DNA of 35,682 nt from Gnetum montanum (lineage: Eukaryota; Streptophyta; Gnetopsida; Gnetales; Gnetaceae): positions 81,015 to 116,696 of the forward strand of contig MNCI01014605.1 of NCBI GenBank assembly GCA_015680685.1. The letters run 5' to 3'. How positions within the stretch are numbered: position 1 is the first letter of the stretch; each line of letters opens with the position of its first letter. The notes beneath the pieces are model-generated. The model saw only the letters and a program-made list of their open reading frames with translations, did no database searches and was not told where the DNA came from. This document shows positions 19,415 through 31,318 of the stretch, piece by piece. Position numbers and translations under genes: made by a program.

Positions 19415-19619
19415 GATTCTAGTTGGCCTATATTTTTTCTTTTTTTCATCAATAAGTTTAATTGATATTTTATTTTTATTTTTTCCTTTAGATATCCTTT
19501 TTCAAAACAAAGCAAATCATGGTTGGTTTATAATTGTGTATTTGTATTTTTAACTAGAATAACATAGTTAAATTCTTAAGCTTTGAACCAGTACCTTTTG
19601 GTGCAAGGCAACATGAACC
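19415..19619. other. AT-rich intergenic stretch
   Basis: No gene, repeat or regulatory signal recognised. Confidence 0.5.
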
Positions 19620-19887
19620 AATCAACTAGTCAATGGCTTGCACTATAACGATTGATATTATTAAAGTTCACAAAACTAACAAGCTATTCTGTAGCTATTG
19701 GGATTCTATAAGGGCTATAAAGAAAGAGATATTTAAAGAGTTTTTTTTATCTAACATTAAATGAGTTACTAGTTAAATTGATCAACTAGTCAATGACCTA
19801 TCCTATAATGATTGATATGATTAAATTTTACAAAAATAACAAGTTATTCTATAGTTTTTTGGATTTTATAAGATCTATAATAAGGGG
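19620..19887 (+). repeat. Direct repeat pair, 160-bp offset, before LINE ORF1
   Basis: Two diverged copies of about 108-110 bases (19620-19730 and 19780-19887), both starting ATCAACTAGTCAATG and containing AACAAG.TATTCT.TAG. They lie just upstream of the LINE ORF1 frame and could be promoter monomers of its 5' UTR, as some LINEs have (inference). Confidence 0.65.
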
Positions 19888-21160
19888 ATAATGTTTGTTA
19901 GACTTGGATCTATGAGGGTTTTAGCTATGAGGTTTTCAACATTGATCTGAGGAAGCAAGGGGTCTAACACTGATATTACATGCAATGCCACAAGATTTAG
20001 TAAATGATCATTCTAGTGGAACCATCAATTCTTTTCGTTTCTATGAACTTTTCTGATGATTTATATGAATCTATTACTTAGGAAATTTTTATAAGTTATA
20101 TTTTTGTGTAAATTTTGGATTATCTACCTTGTTCCTCAAGTTTTTTAAATCATTTAAATTTGGTTTGGAAAGATTGAGATTTGGATGTTGTCCATGCTCA
20201 TTATTTTTCAAATGCTTTTTTATTAGTAGAATTTGTTGATTTAACAATGGCTTCTAAGGCCCTTGATATTGGTGTTTTCAATCATCATCATGCTTTATTG
20301 ATTATTCAAAAGTGGACTCCCTCTTATACTCTAGCATCTCATGAATGTTGAAAGGTTTCTTATTTTGTTGAATTACTGAATCTTCTATTAATTATTTCAA
20401 AAGCTGAAAAGGATATTATCTCTTGTATTGGGACAATCAAGAATTCAAAAACCCTGATTGTATCTAGTGGTTTTCATAGAATTTGATATATGATTAAAGT
20501 AGATCTTGATTCTCTTAAGCAAGAAATTCTTCTACATGTTGCTGAAATTAATTATGCACAGAAAATTATTCATTACAATCTTTCAAATTCATGTCACTAG
20601 CATCATTGAGAGGCTCACATGTTTGATTCATGTTCTTTATATTATGAAAAGGGCAATGCAAGCACATCAATAGTAAGCTACTGTAAATGCTACTAAGGTT
20701 TCTTCTACAATTATTATAGATTTTACTAAGGTTTTTCCTACATATGTTGCAAATCTTGAGATGATTTCTTCTGCTAATGTTTCAACAATTAGTCCACATC
20801 TTTCTTTTACTGCTATTCAATATAATATATCTTTAAGGAAGATTTTGATGAAATCAGTTTCAAAAAAATTCTTCAATGACTAAGTGGAAACAAATATATA
20901 TTTCTTAGGTTTCACAAAATCCTATTTTTGATTTAGATGGTTTTAACTAATTATTTATAATAAAAACCAATGTGGAAGTCTATCTATTGGCAATTACATG
21001 TTAATTCTTCAAAATGAACAACATGTTTAAGATATTTTAACTACTAGTAATTCATTTGCAATTATTGGTCAAGATATTGAGATAATATCTTTTGATAATG
21101 TTGATTCTATTGATAGGTCAGGGGCTTCTTCCCCCTCCACCCAATGTTAATCTTTTCATA
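19888..21160 (+). mobile_element. LINE remnant, ORF1 region
   Basis: This contains the decayed ORF1 (20043-20660) and a further frame-interrupted stretch with traces such as SMTKWKQIYISQVSQNPIFDL (about 20875-20935) that fit the variable C-terminal half of plant LINE ORF1. No ORF2 endonuclease or reverse transcriptase was recognised downstream on this strand. Element limits are approximate. Confidence 0.65.
20043..20660 (+). pseudogene. LINE ORF1 (DUF4283-like domain plus zinc knuckle), decayed
   Basis: In one frame: LYESIT, a stop, then HYFSNAFLLVEFVDL, DIGVFNHHHALLIIQKWTPS, SHEC (stop) KVSYFVELLNLLL and MIKVDLDSL. This follows the plant LINE ORF1 order of FLVKF, then a G-F/W turn, then L.I.KWTPSF, then KV..WVELPNLPL. 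A broken CCHC-type knuckle ends it, with CH..H..AHMFDSC near 20595-20630. ORF1 proteins bind LINE RNA. Stops are TGA, TAG and TAA. No intact product. Confidence 0.78.
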
Positions 21161-22351
21161 AAATATTAAATTTTCTACCCCAAAGAAAAGGTTTTTTAGG
21201 ATTTGTTGTAAGAATTAAAATCTAAAAATATATCCTCAAAATAATTAATCCTTTTTAAATTGATTTGGAGTTCTCCTCTCTCCAATACTTCTTTGCTTTT
21301 GTACTTTGGATTTTTTTATTATATAGGATCCAATACCTAAACATTAAATGAACTTACTAGTTGTATACATAACTGAGGATTGAACTTACAACCTCATGCT
21401 AGAAGTACTTTAATAACTAATTAATAACTAGCTCGACCATGTTAAGTTTGTTTTATCAATTATTTTGTTCAAGAGATCAACTACTAATTAATGTTTTTAG
21501 CTAAAAGTGTGAGTTTGAAATGAAGGATGGAGAGCAAGAGATGGTGTCACCTACAATCAACATGCTCTATTGTTGTTAATCATCCTTAAGGTGTGATTTG
21601 CACATCAATCATTCTTAAGTTGATTGAAGACAATAAGATCTTAGTCAACTTAGGTATAAATATTATATATCTCTTATCTAGTTCAACACTATCCATACCC
21701 TTGCTATTAATACCTTTATTTTTCCTTTTCTTTTTCTTTTTGGACTTTGTCATGGAGAATAAATAATTGTAGTCATAATTCTAAGTCGAGAGATATTAAT
21801 TCTCGAATTTCATTAATTTGTAAAACAAAAAGATTCTTTTAGCCAAGTAATAATTATATATCATGAATATATAGCTAAGCTTGAATATATCCATTTTATT
21901 ATTATCCACTTGCATGCTTGCAAATGTAACTTTAGACTATGAAGTTCTCATATTAAAGTCATGACTCTCTATTGTATAATTAATATTTTAGTATAGTATC
22001 AGCTACTAATTACTACTAATTAAATTATTTTAGAAAAAAGATGATAAAAAGATTAAATTAGTAAAAACAGAAAGTACAATAAATATTTAGCGAGAGTAGC
22101 AAGAACCTTAATGGATCATGGGATAAAAAATAAAAAGTGAAAGGCAATTCACTTAGCCTTCATAACCAAAAAATGATGACAAGGAGATCAACTTACTAGT
22201 AAAACAAGAATCCAAAAACTTTACCATTTGACAAAATTAGGCAACCCCATGACATAATTAGAATGTTTAGTAATGACATGAAAAAACATCTACCAAAACA
22301 AAATAACCATATATTGAAAAGCATGTAACCTAAAATAATTGTAATAGAAGT
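21161..22351. other. AT-rich intergenic stretch
   Basis: No coding region recognised on either strand. A weak SINE-like segment lies at about 21330-21440 (minus-strand AAGTTCAATCCTC resembles a B box) but has no convincing A box. The open frame at 22196-22393 runs into SINE copy 3 and is unlikely to be a gene. Confidence 0.5.
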
Positions 22352-22460
22352 ACACCCTAAGATATATAGTTCAATTAGAACTTTATAGCTCAATATTGCT
22401 TACCAGAATCAAACCCATGACTTGGAGCTTTCAAATTAATAGTTTTATGACTAGGCTAAC
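22352..22460 (-). mobile_element. tRNA-derived SINE, copy 3 (type I)
   Basis: On the minus strand, GTTAGCCTAGTCATAAAAC (A box, one position off), then GGGTTTGATTCTGG (B box), and a tail ending ATATATCTTAGGGTGT. It is clearly the same family as copy 1. Confidence 0.75.
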
Positions 22461-22707
22461 ACTTCATTGTTGAAAGCATATATGCAAGATAGTTAGGCTA
22501 AAGTACATAGCAATTGTACCTATAGTTTGCATTGTCATTGGATGCACCTTGACACATTGGAAGGGAATGACCTCTTACAGTGTTGATGAGAAGGCCAAGA
22601 AGGTCTTCATGAAGTACTAATTAATCTTACCATGTACTTGTTAATATGTTTTATGTATTTGCTTAATGACATGTATTATGTTATGATGTGATTGATATGT
22701 TGGAAGG
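22461..22707. other. AT-rich intergenic stretch
   Basis: Nothing recognised. A short plus-strand frame near 22578-22618 (SVDEKAKKVFMKY) has no supporting context. Confidence 0.4.
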
Positions 22708-22840
22708 GTGTTGGAACCCAAAATAATCTAAACATAGGTACATCTCAAGATATATAGAAGTTTATAACTCATTGTTACCTAGTAGAATCAAACTTGTGAG
22801 CTCAAGTTACCAAGCCAAGATCTGTATCACTAGGCTAAGA
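22708..22840 (-). mobile_element. tRNA-derived SINE, copy 4 (type II)
   Basis: On the minus strand, CTTAGCCTAGTGATACAGA (A box), AGTTTGATTCTACTAGG (B box), and a tail with TATATATCTTGAGATGTACC and GGGTTCCAACACCC. Its best partner in the window is copy 2. Confidence 0.75.
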
Positions 22841-23372
22841 TTTGAATGATATGTTATTACATGGTACTAAATTTTATGTTGTTTAAAAATACTTTTCCTT
22901 CCTTTCATGATTTCTTAAGGAGTGGTTAAGTTGCATTATGTATAGTTCACTCTAAGTCTACCCTTGAAAGATTACAGGCTTTTAAATAGAGCTAAGTAGT
23001 GCATAGGAACATATTGATATATTTTTGTATTAAAGACATTATTTTATAGTTATATTATAATAAGAAATTGAACTAAATTAAATATAATTTTATATATCAA
23101 AGTGGCTGAAACTGGAAACATAAATTTAAATTTCTCACTTTAAGGATAATTAACAAGAACACAAACATACATAAACTTTACTATCATGATTTTTGACCTT
23201 TGCTCAACTCATATGCTCCTAGTAGAAAATATTTTAGAGGAAAACTTATTTAGAATAGGTTGATTTGAAGAACCTTCATTATTCATGGATTGATCTTCTT
23301 CTCTTTAATGCCCCTTTCTTAGGTGGTATTTGACTTTACTTTTGTTGATTATATTTTTCTTTATTAGGCTTG
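22841..23372. other. AT-rich intergenic stretch
   Basis: Nothing recognised on either strand up to the start of the GypC-1 LTR. Confidence 0.5.
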
Positions 23373-23566
23373 TGAAACATGCCAAAAGAAAATTTACATT
23401 ATGCATGAGAAGCATTAATGCTAAAAATTTGCATTGTAATTTAATGAAAATTTAAAGGCAAAAACAATCACCTATTTTCCCATTAAAAACCCCACCCATA
23501 GCCTCATTCTTGTAAAAGTTTTGGTATTTCTTCATGTGTAGAGATGGAATTTACAGCCCACAGTGT

Positions 23567-23942
23567 TGGAATTCCTATTAAGCCAACTTTTGAAGCCTAA
23601 AATGTAAATATGTTGCCAAAATTATGTAGAAAGCACCAAAAACATTGGTGGCATATATGTTGGGGTTTGGGCCATGAAAATAGCCCAAATATGCCATCAA
23701 ATTTGACAAAGAAAAGTTTAAAACGTTGGTGGCTAACACGTTGCATTTTTTGGGTGGAATTCCTATTAAGCCAACTTTTGAAGCCTAAAATGTAAATATG
23801 TTGCCAAAATTATGTAGAAAGCACCAAAAACATTGGTGGCATATATGTTGGGGTTTGGGCCATGAAAATAGCCCAAATATGCCATCAAATTTGACAAAGA
23901 AAAGTTAAAAACGTTGGTGGCTAACACGTTGCATTTTTTGGG
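23567..23942 (+). repeat. 188-bp tandem duplication in GypC-1 LTR
   Basis: The two copies start at 23567 and 23755, and I found a single difference (GTTTAAAA against GTTAAAAA near 23717/23905). The unit itself contains shorter echoes of AACRTTGGTGGC. Against the heavy decay around it, this duplication is recent, or is an assembly artefact. Confidence 0.9.
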
Positions 23943-24112
23943 TGGTGAAAGTGCCAAATACGTTGGCATTTTATACATAAAAGGTTAAAAAGATTGGTGC
24001 ATTATATGTTATAGATTTTGGCCACCAAATGCTTCCAAAATGTTGTAGAATTTGTCAAAAATTTGGCAACAATCATTGCAAAATTAACCAACAATAAATC
24101 AAGACATCCATA

Positions 24113-24122
24113 GCATATTTAA
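24113..24122 (+). promoter_or_regulatory. TATA-like box of GypC-1 LTR
   Basis: CATATTTAAA; the GypC-2 counterpart reads CTTATTTAAA (about 26046). Both are followed at a fixed distance by the conserved TTGCTTCATTGTAAGGACTT block. The assignment rests on position and conservation only. Confidence 0.45.
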
Positions 24123-24675
24123 ACCAAAATTTGCTTCATTGTAAGGACTTTTAGATTTTTGGCCATTCTTTCAAACTTGTGACTTTTGAGAGTGTTAGAT
24201 TCAAGAGTTGAGAACCATTTTTCAAGAGTAGATCATCCGAGACATCAAGATCTTGTTGCAAAACAAATGAACCAAGCATACTTGGGAGGATTGCAAGATA
24301 CATGCTACCCACCCATAAGTAAGTTTTTCATTACCATTTTAAGAAGCTATGGAACTATTACAGTTCCACATCTTGTACTCTCTAAATCTTGTTTTGTTTT
24401 TCATAGAATTAATACAAATTATCTATAGTGTTTTGCATATTTTATCTATATTTTTTGCAACTTTATTGTGGTGTCAATTTTGTTTATGACAAAATTTTAG
24501 TTTGTTTTCCATCATAATTTCATCTCAATAACAAATCCTCCAAGTCTTCAAGCAATCGAAAAGATCACTTAAGGTACTCTAGATTTTCTTTTGTGGCCCA
24601 TGGATTTGGGGTTAAATAGTTTTGTACAAAAATGTTTGGCCTTCTAGTGCTAAATTTTTCCATTGTTACAATTTT

Positions 24676-24692
24676 TGGCATTAGAAGGAGGG
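24676..24692 (+). other. Primer-binding-site-like sequence of GypC-1
   Basis: TGGCATTAGAAGGAGGG, the same motif as in GypB-1 with C-to-T change, five bases after the LTR end. Confidence 0.6.
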
Positions 24693-25429
24693 CCTCTGCT
24701 TGAATTCTTTGCTAAACACCCATTTGCACAAGCATTTGGTTACCTATTTTTTTTTTGTGAAATTTATTCTTAAAATTTTTTAAAGCCCAACATGTGGAAC
24801 CAAAATCAATTTTTGGCCTAACATAAAAATTTTTAATCATTTCTTTTGTAGTGCAGTGGATAGTGTTGCTGCAAGTCCCTGTACTTGGAAAGTTAGAAAT
24901 TAAATTTTATTACTATAGTGCACAATTTTGCCTTAGCTTCTTACACTTGGTAGATTGAAAAAATTAGTTTTTGTCATTGCAATGCATAATGCTACCTCTT
25001 TTCACATGTTGGCAATTTAAAAAATTCTTTTATAGTTGCAGTGCATATCATCATCCTATTTTCTCTACTTGTAGTTTGAAATTTTTCTTGTGTTTTTCAC
25101 ACATGTTATAGACCATCTTATTTTACCTAGTGTTGATTACATGTTAGAAATTATTTTTTGAAAAATTTTAATTTTTCATTGTAGTTGCAGTTTCATACAT
25201 TAGAGTTTCACAAGTTGAAAATTTCTATACATTGATACTTTTCACAAGTTATAGCTCACATAGGTTAGCTTATAAGTTGGGATTTATCATAAGTTGAGAT
25301 TTCCACAAGTCAATATATATGTTGGATTTTCACAAGTTGAGATTTCCATAGGTTAGCTTATATGCTAGGATTTCTCACAAGTTAACCTAGAAGTTGGAAT
25401 ATTCACAAGTTAGAAAATTCACACATTAG
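24693..25429 (+). other. Leader of GypC-1 with CACAAGTT repeats
   Basis: Untranslated leader, homologous in its first half to 26622-27100. The second half (25205-25425) is an irregular array of CACAAGTT(G/A)-type words, at least seven copies. No gene. Confidence 0.55.
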
Positions 25430-26599
25430 TGAAACACCTCAAAGAAAATTTATGTTGTAATGTAAAAACCCATAGACAAAATCCTAGTTGTAATTTGGTA
25501 GAAATATAAAGGTAGAAAAAATTGCTTATTTTCCTAAAAAATCCTACATTATGGCCTTGTCCTAATAGAATTTAAGCTAGTTTTTAATGTAAAAATCGAG
25601 ATGTGTAGCCCACACATTGCAAATCCCATGGACTCTAGCTTGTGTTGGTTAAAAATGCTCCACAAGTTATAAATTCCTTATATCCTAGCTTGTGGAAGTA
25701 AAGATAATGCTCCACAAACTACAAATTCCATGTATTCTAGCTTATAGGGGTCGAAAATTCTCCACAAGCTTCAAAAATTGATATTTTCACCTCACAAACC
25801 ATGCATTGCAGTTCCACACATTATGCAACTTGTAGAGCCAATGTGTGAAATTTGGGTTTTGAATTCACACACTAGAAACCATGGTTCCACATGTTGGGCA
25901 ACATGTGAGAGCAATGTGTGAAGGCAAAAACCATGTTAAAACTCCTCACACACTACAAAAAGTGGCTGGGACAAGTGCACAATTTGTCAAAAATTTGGTA
26001 GTAATCATGGTAGAATTAACTAGTAATAAATCAAGATCTTCATAGCTTATTTAAATTAAAAGTTGCTTCATTGTAAGGACTTTTGAATCATTTTGCAATT
26101 TATTGAACTTGAAACTTTTGGAAGTAGAGAAATCTAAGAGTCTAGAGCCCTATGCAAAAGTAGATCACTAGAAACACCAAGAACCAATTGTAGATAAAAT
26201 AAGAGAACCAGGGACATTGGGGATAATTGTAGAATGTACACTACCCACCCATACATCAAACTTTCATCACTATGTTGCAAGAAACAATGGAACAACGGTA
26301 GTTTCATGTATTATACTCTCTAAACCTATATTTTTTTATGAATTAATATAGATTTTGTAGTGTTTTGGCATATGTTCTTGTTTATTCTTTTACAACTTTA
26401 TTTTGGTGTTGGCTTTGTTTGCTATGTATTTATCATCCATTTTCACTATTTTTAATCTAATAATAGATTTTTAAGTCCTCAATCAATAAGACCATTTGAG
26501 ATGCTAGCAAGTTCTTTTTGAGGCCTACAAATCTACGAGCTAAACTATTCTGCAAGAAATTTTTTGGTTGTACAACACTAAATTTTTCTATTGCTATAG
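25430..26599 (+). repeat. 5' LTR of GypC-2
   Basis: It starts TGAAACACCTCAAAG and ends TTGCTATA (the usual CA end decayed to TA). Its outer parts match the GypC-1 LTR. The centre instead carries three units of about 52 bases (25630-25790) alternating CTAGCTTGTG and CCACAAGTT. Confidence 0.72.
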
Positions 26600-26604
26600 T
26601 TTTT

Positions 26605-26620
26605 GGTGCTAGAAAGTGGA
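26605..26620 (+). other. Primer-binding-site-like sequence of GypC-2
   Basis: TGGTGCTAGAAAGTGG, a decayed form of the motif at 8508 and 24676, placed five bases after the LTR end. Confidence 0.5.
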
Positions 26621-27104
26621 GCTTTGCCTAAATTCTTCTCTAAAGCCTTTTACAAAATTTTTTTTGTTAGTGTTGGCCTTAGCTTGTGAGCGTACCTCAT
26701 GCAAAAAAAGTTTGTTTTGGATTTTCTAAAAACCTAGCTTATGGCCTACAACCTATTTTATTTACAACTATTTATGCTTTTAATTTTTTAGCTATAGTAT
26801 GGTACATAATGCTACCATAGCCCCCTACACTACCTTTGCAGTTGTAGTGTACATCATCTTCCTCATTTCAATTATTTACACTTTGTAGTTTTTTAACCAT
26901 TTGTCCTTCACACATTAGAAAAAACTTCAAATAAAAGTTTTTTGAAAAATTATTACTTTGTAGTTAAGACTATGTCATCTCACATGCTGAGACTTCCACA
27001 TTTTGTGTAGCCTTAGACATTGAGATACTTGGCTAGTTATTTGGTCTAACACGTTTTTTATGCTTTTTCATTAATCAACAATTTTACCTCATAACATAAC
27101 ACAC

Positions 27105-30100
27105 ATGACCTCTGACCAAGAAATAGTTTATGCCTATGATCCTAAGGATCTAGTGATCATAGAACATAGACAATCTCTTAAGTGGATGGGGCAAGAACTA
27201 GATTTTACAATCATTAATGAAGAGTATTATAACTTCATTTATGCCAAAATCCATGATGGCCTTCTCATCTCACACTTGAAATTAGATGTCAAACATTAGT
27301 TTGAAATCATTCATTGAAACTAGAAAGAATATATTCCCTCGCCATATGACCAAATTCACCTAAAGACTTTTATATGCATGTGTTAACATAAATAATAGAT
27401 GTCAATGTGAAGAATTTAGTTTAGATGAAAACCAAGAGGACTAGGATGAGTTTGAAGTAGAGTAGGAACCGAACAAGTTCATAGGGAACCTTTTCCAATA
27501 GTTAGCTCTCCAAATTATAATTCCTAGCTTTGTACCTCTGGTGTCTCATGTGGATCAGGTTCCTCAATCTTCTCCCATGTTTTCCACCATGTTCATTTTA
27601 GTACCTATCATTATTGTATACTAATCTCATCTTACTTTCCAATTTGCCTCATTGTTCTTATCAATGTCATTTGCAACTCAACCCTATTTCATGCAACCAT
27701 CATCGACGGTGTCTTTTACACCATCTTTCTTCTCCATCCTAGTGAACCTCTCCTTAGGACCCAAGGCTTCATAAGCCTCTTACACTTCCTTTGTCCCCTT
27801 TATCCCTTACATTCCAACTCAAACATCATTTTTCTTGTTTAGTTCCCTTGTGATCATGATCACCCAGACTCTTCCATCTATATCGATGCTGATAACATTA
27901 CCTTAGGCCATCCAACCTTTCCCACAACCATTATTTTAAACTCCTCAATGTATGAAAATGCCCTAAGGTCTAGATCAAGCATTTCAAATGATCCAACACC
28001 TCACCAAAGAGCTATGAAGGTTAAAGCCTCCACAACCTAAATGGTTAAAATTATGGACTTTTACCAAGATGAACCCATTAATCCTACCAACCTATAGATA
28101 ACTCTTCCCAAAAACATTCCAATCCTCCATTTCACCAAATAAAATAGCAAAGGATGATCCTAATTCACATTTTATTATCTTCTATTTCAAGTGCTTGTTG
28201 TTGCAAGATTAGCCCCATATTGTGATGCACATCTCCCCTATGTCTCTCATTAGAAAAGCCTTAGATTAGTACTATGTGCTACCCAAAGGCTCTATTTTCT
28301 CTCTAGAGGATCTAATTTTATAATTTGTTAACTACTTCAAATGCAACTTGAGACTTGATACCACACTAGAATAATAGATGAATATCAAGTAGGGAACCCT
28401 TGAACCTGTTCAAAAATTTATACATAGATAGAACACTACCTTTAAGGAAATTCTTAAGCCCATCTTTGAATCACATCTTTTGGCCATTTCAAGGAGGTGG
28501 TTAATAATTTTGTCAAGTCCAAGCTATACTAATTGGATTTGTGGTCACTTAGCCAAGCCTTTTCCCAAACCAAAAGCATAGAAGATGCTATAAAAGCTAG
28601 TAACGACTTAGTGTACATAACATATAAGAACCAACACATGAGAAAGAATAGGGACAAGGGAAGATAGAATCATGTAGCCATGGCCATGATGTTCAAAGAA
28701 AATAAAACTACATAGGGGCCAAGAATAACTCAACCAAAGGCCCCTACCACTACCGCTCAACCTTCAACATCCAATGCTATCACCTCTAACTCATCTAGGA
28801 ATAACTTTGAAAAAAAGGATTGGTCCAAGTACATGAATTTACCCATGAAACCCTTTGAGCTTCTTAATTAGTTTCTTAAGAGTAGCTACATCTAGTTCAA
28901 ACAACTAACTAAGGGTGCTCGTAAGAGGCATGATCACTTGTGTGAGATCATTGAAGATCCCATTAAGGCTACCAAAGATGGTCTGACTGTATCCAAATAC
29001 TTTAAGATAGATCAGTTTTTCCACTATTACCAGCTTCTTGGCCATGACAGTAAGTTTTTCTTGGCTTTAAAGGATGATTTACAAAAAATGATAAATAGTG
29101 GTGAATTGGTCTTAGACACATCCAACCTAGTTAGGCCCCAAAACTAGGGTATGCAAGTATACAAGAACTCATTGAATACCAATAGTAACCCATATACCAT
29201 AGCTACATTCAATGTTAATAAAAAACCTAAACATGCTATGGAGTCATTTGTGATTCAAGTACCTCCTCATGATGAAAGGGCTTCAAATTCATCAAGTTTA
29301 AGGACTTCTTTTGTCATCGGGATACCATCGCTTTCACCTCTTAAAGAACCATTTGTTATTAGAGTGCTCCCTCATATTATTGTTGATCTTTTAGTTCAAG
29401 TTGATCAATGTCCTTCCATGGTAGCCAATGCTTTAGCCCCTACACAGCAAAACAACAAGAAATCACCTCTAAAACAATGTAAGAAGCCAATTCCTAAGTT
29501 TAAGGCCAAGGAAAATACATAATCAAAGGTGTGAGAGGAAGTAGGTCCACTAAACCATAAACCTATTTTAATCATTTCCATGAGCTCTAATGCTCAAGCT
29601 ACTTTAAGAAGTCAACCTAGGAAGGATAACAAACAATAAGAGAAAGGGAAGGGGTTTGAACGACAAATACTAAAACAGGAAGTCAAAATTTTAGGTAGAA
29701 TTGATGAAGTCAAGGGCAACAAGAATGAAAAAACATTGAATAGTGACAAAGATTTCATCACATCCATGAAATAAGTCAAGTTTTTTCTTAAATAGGAAAA
29801 TACCTCTTTGAGCTTATATGACCTAGTAATAACCTTCTCTGCTCATTGCAAAGTATTGGTTAAGATGTTGACCTCCATCCTAGTTATTGAAGATATTCCA
29901 ACTAATGAAGAGTCTATTTATGCAGTAATGATGTCATCTTCACCTAGGAAAAAAATGAAGTCAACTACCTTGATGTTTCACGATAGTGAGGTAAAGACAA
30001 ATTCACAAAGTGATGAGGTGTGAATAGCCCCTCTCTTTATAACTATAAGGGTTGGTCAATACAAGGCACAACAAGTGCACATTGATAATGGACTGGCTAC

Positions 30101-30667
30101 ACATGTTATACCCTTTCCCATTATGAAGCATCTAGGCTTGGTAGAACATATGCAAAGTACTTCCACTTTTACTCTTAAGTCCTTTAATGGATCATGGATA
30201 GAAGTGAGAGGATCCATTTATTTAGACTTCATTGTTGGGGAACAATTCCCTACATCTACTAATTTCTTAGTGGTGCAAGAGATACTAGGGTTTAATCTAA
30301 TTTTGGGAAGGTCCTAGTTAGCCAAATTACGAGCTGTCTCTTACCCTATTTATCAAGAAATTCATTTACCTTAAGGGGAAGGTGAAATTATAATACATGA
30401 AGATAGCACTGTCCCCTTGTCTATTAACAATGTTAATGTAGAGTAAGAATCTACAGTGGAGTTTCAAGAAGAAATTCATACTACTAAAAATAAAGTTAGA
30501 AATCATAATGATGTGGACCAAGCCAAGACCAATAACAATGAGGCCATGAATGAATTATTGGAAGAGCTCCCATTCAATGTTCTTAGTGAAGAATACAAAG
30601 TGTATAAAATTGTGCAATAGAGGTCTTACACTTCTCCTAATCTTTCAAAGATTAGGAAACACTTGTA
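27105..30667 (+). pseudogene. gag-pro: Decayed gag-protease of GypC-2
   Basis: The inferred start is the ATG at 27105 (MTSDQEIVYAYDPKD). The segment YYNFIYAKIHDGLLISHL matches YNFVYVKIQVGLLVVYL of GypB-1. The gag core (about 28050-28650) is broken by several stops and frame changes. The region 28938-29147 holds a damaged zinc-finger-like segment (KIDQFFHYYQLLGHDSK) where Cys ligands are lost. Next are three FVI-type motif repeats (29244-29375), a pre-protease segment (LSLYDLVITFSAHCKVL, 29808 on), and a protease (30075-30360) with HIDNGLATHV and FNLILGRS as the two aspartic-protease signatures. The tail ends near 30667. No polymerase domain follows on this strand. Confidence 0.83.
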
Positions 30668-31146
30668 AAATTAAGTACATCACCTAATCATTCAACCATG
30701 TACTATATACTATAGCCTGGTTAATTTTTATTTTAATATTTCATTTTACTTTACAAATTCTAGCCTTGTTATGCCTTATTTACTACTTTATTACATAGCC
30801 TTTACTTTCCATTTTTGTGTGTTAAGTTTATGATATATGCCTATTTCCCTTTGCATTGACATAAAATTATAAAATGACATAAAAAATATAGAAAAAATAA
30901 AACTTCATATAATATTTTTTAAAACATAAAAATGAAAAATAAATATGTTTTAAACCAAAACTAAAATAGTAGCCATAGTCACACCATGTGGCAATAACAA
31001 AAATGAAATGTGTATAGTTATAGTTGCACTATGCAACAACTAACAACAAAAATAGTACAATGTCTAAAGGCTATGATAGCCAAAATAAACAACTATAACA
31101 CTATAACCAAAATAACAAAATATAGCATGTTTAATAGTAGCTAAAA
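30668..31146. other. AT-rich spacer after GypC-2 protease
   Basis: Non-coding on both strands as far as I can see. It separates the end of the sense gag-protease from the 3' end of the antisense gene. It contains A/T-rich repeats such as TATAAAATGACATAAAAAAT. Confidence 0.5.
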
Positions 31147-31215
31147 CTAAGCTGGAGGTGGAGGAGGAGGATCATTATCTACATCATTATTGATGTGATC
31201 ACCACCATGTGGGAC

Positions 31216-31318
31216 CTATAAAAAATGAAACGTACAAATGATTAGTGACCATAATGATAAAAGATATGACCACAAAACAACAAAAAGAATTGATTAATTA
31301 AAATACATTTATATGAAC
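31216..31318 (-). other. Intron 3 of the antisense gene (103 bp)
   Basis: GT at 31318-31317 and AG at 31217-31216. It joins in phase 0, after SFK and before VPHGGD. The acceptor is preceded by a T-rich tract. Confidence 0.6.

Larger units (their letters stand above)
23373..24670 (+). repeat. 5' LTR of GypC-1
   Basis: It starts TGAAACATGCC and ends TTGTTACA. Its outer parts align with 25430-26599, including the TATTTAAA box region and a TTGCTTCATTGTAAGGACTT block just after it. The centre carries the 188-bp duplication not present in GypC-2. Confidence 0.75.
23373..25429 (+). mobile_element. GypC-1: 5' LTR and leader of a Ty3/gypsy element
   Basis: LTR 23373-24670, PBS-like site 24676-24692 and about 740 bases of leader. 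The leader is homologous to that of GypC-2 and stops where the GypC-2 LTR starts (25430). GypC-2 therefore probably inserted into it. The coding part and 3' LTR of GypC-1 are not found in the window. Confidence 0.72.
25430..31146 (+). mobile_element. GypC-2: Ty3/gypsy element with gag-protease
   Basis: 5' LTR (25430-26599), PBS-like site, leader, gag-protease (27105 to about 30667). It probably continues at least through the antisense gene at 31147-32700. No 3' LTR was found before 34347, so the right end is missing or too diverged to see. The last supported base of the sense part is about 30700. Confidence 0.72.

Noticed and set aside
20000-21160. Host gene instead of LINE ORF1
   Set aside because: The FLLVEF, KWTPS and KVSYFVELLNL order and the broken CCHC-like end fit plant LINE ORF1. 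There are no introns and there are several stops.
21330-21440. Fifth SINE
   Set aside because: Only a B-box-like AAGTTCAATCCTC on the minus strand; no clear A box and poor match to the four accepted copies.
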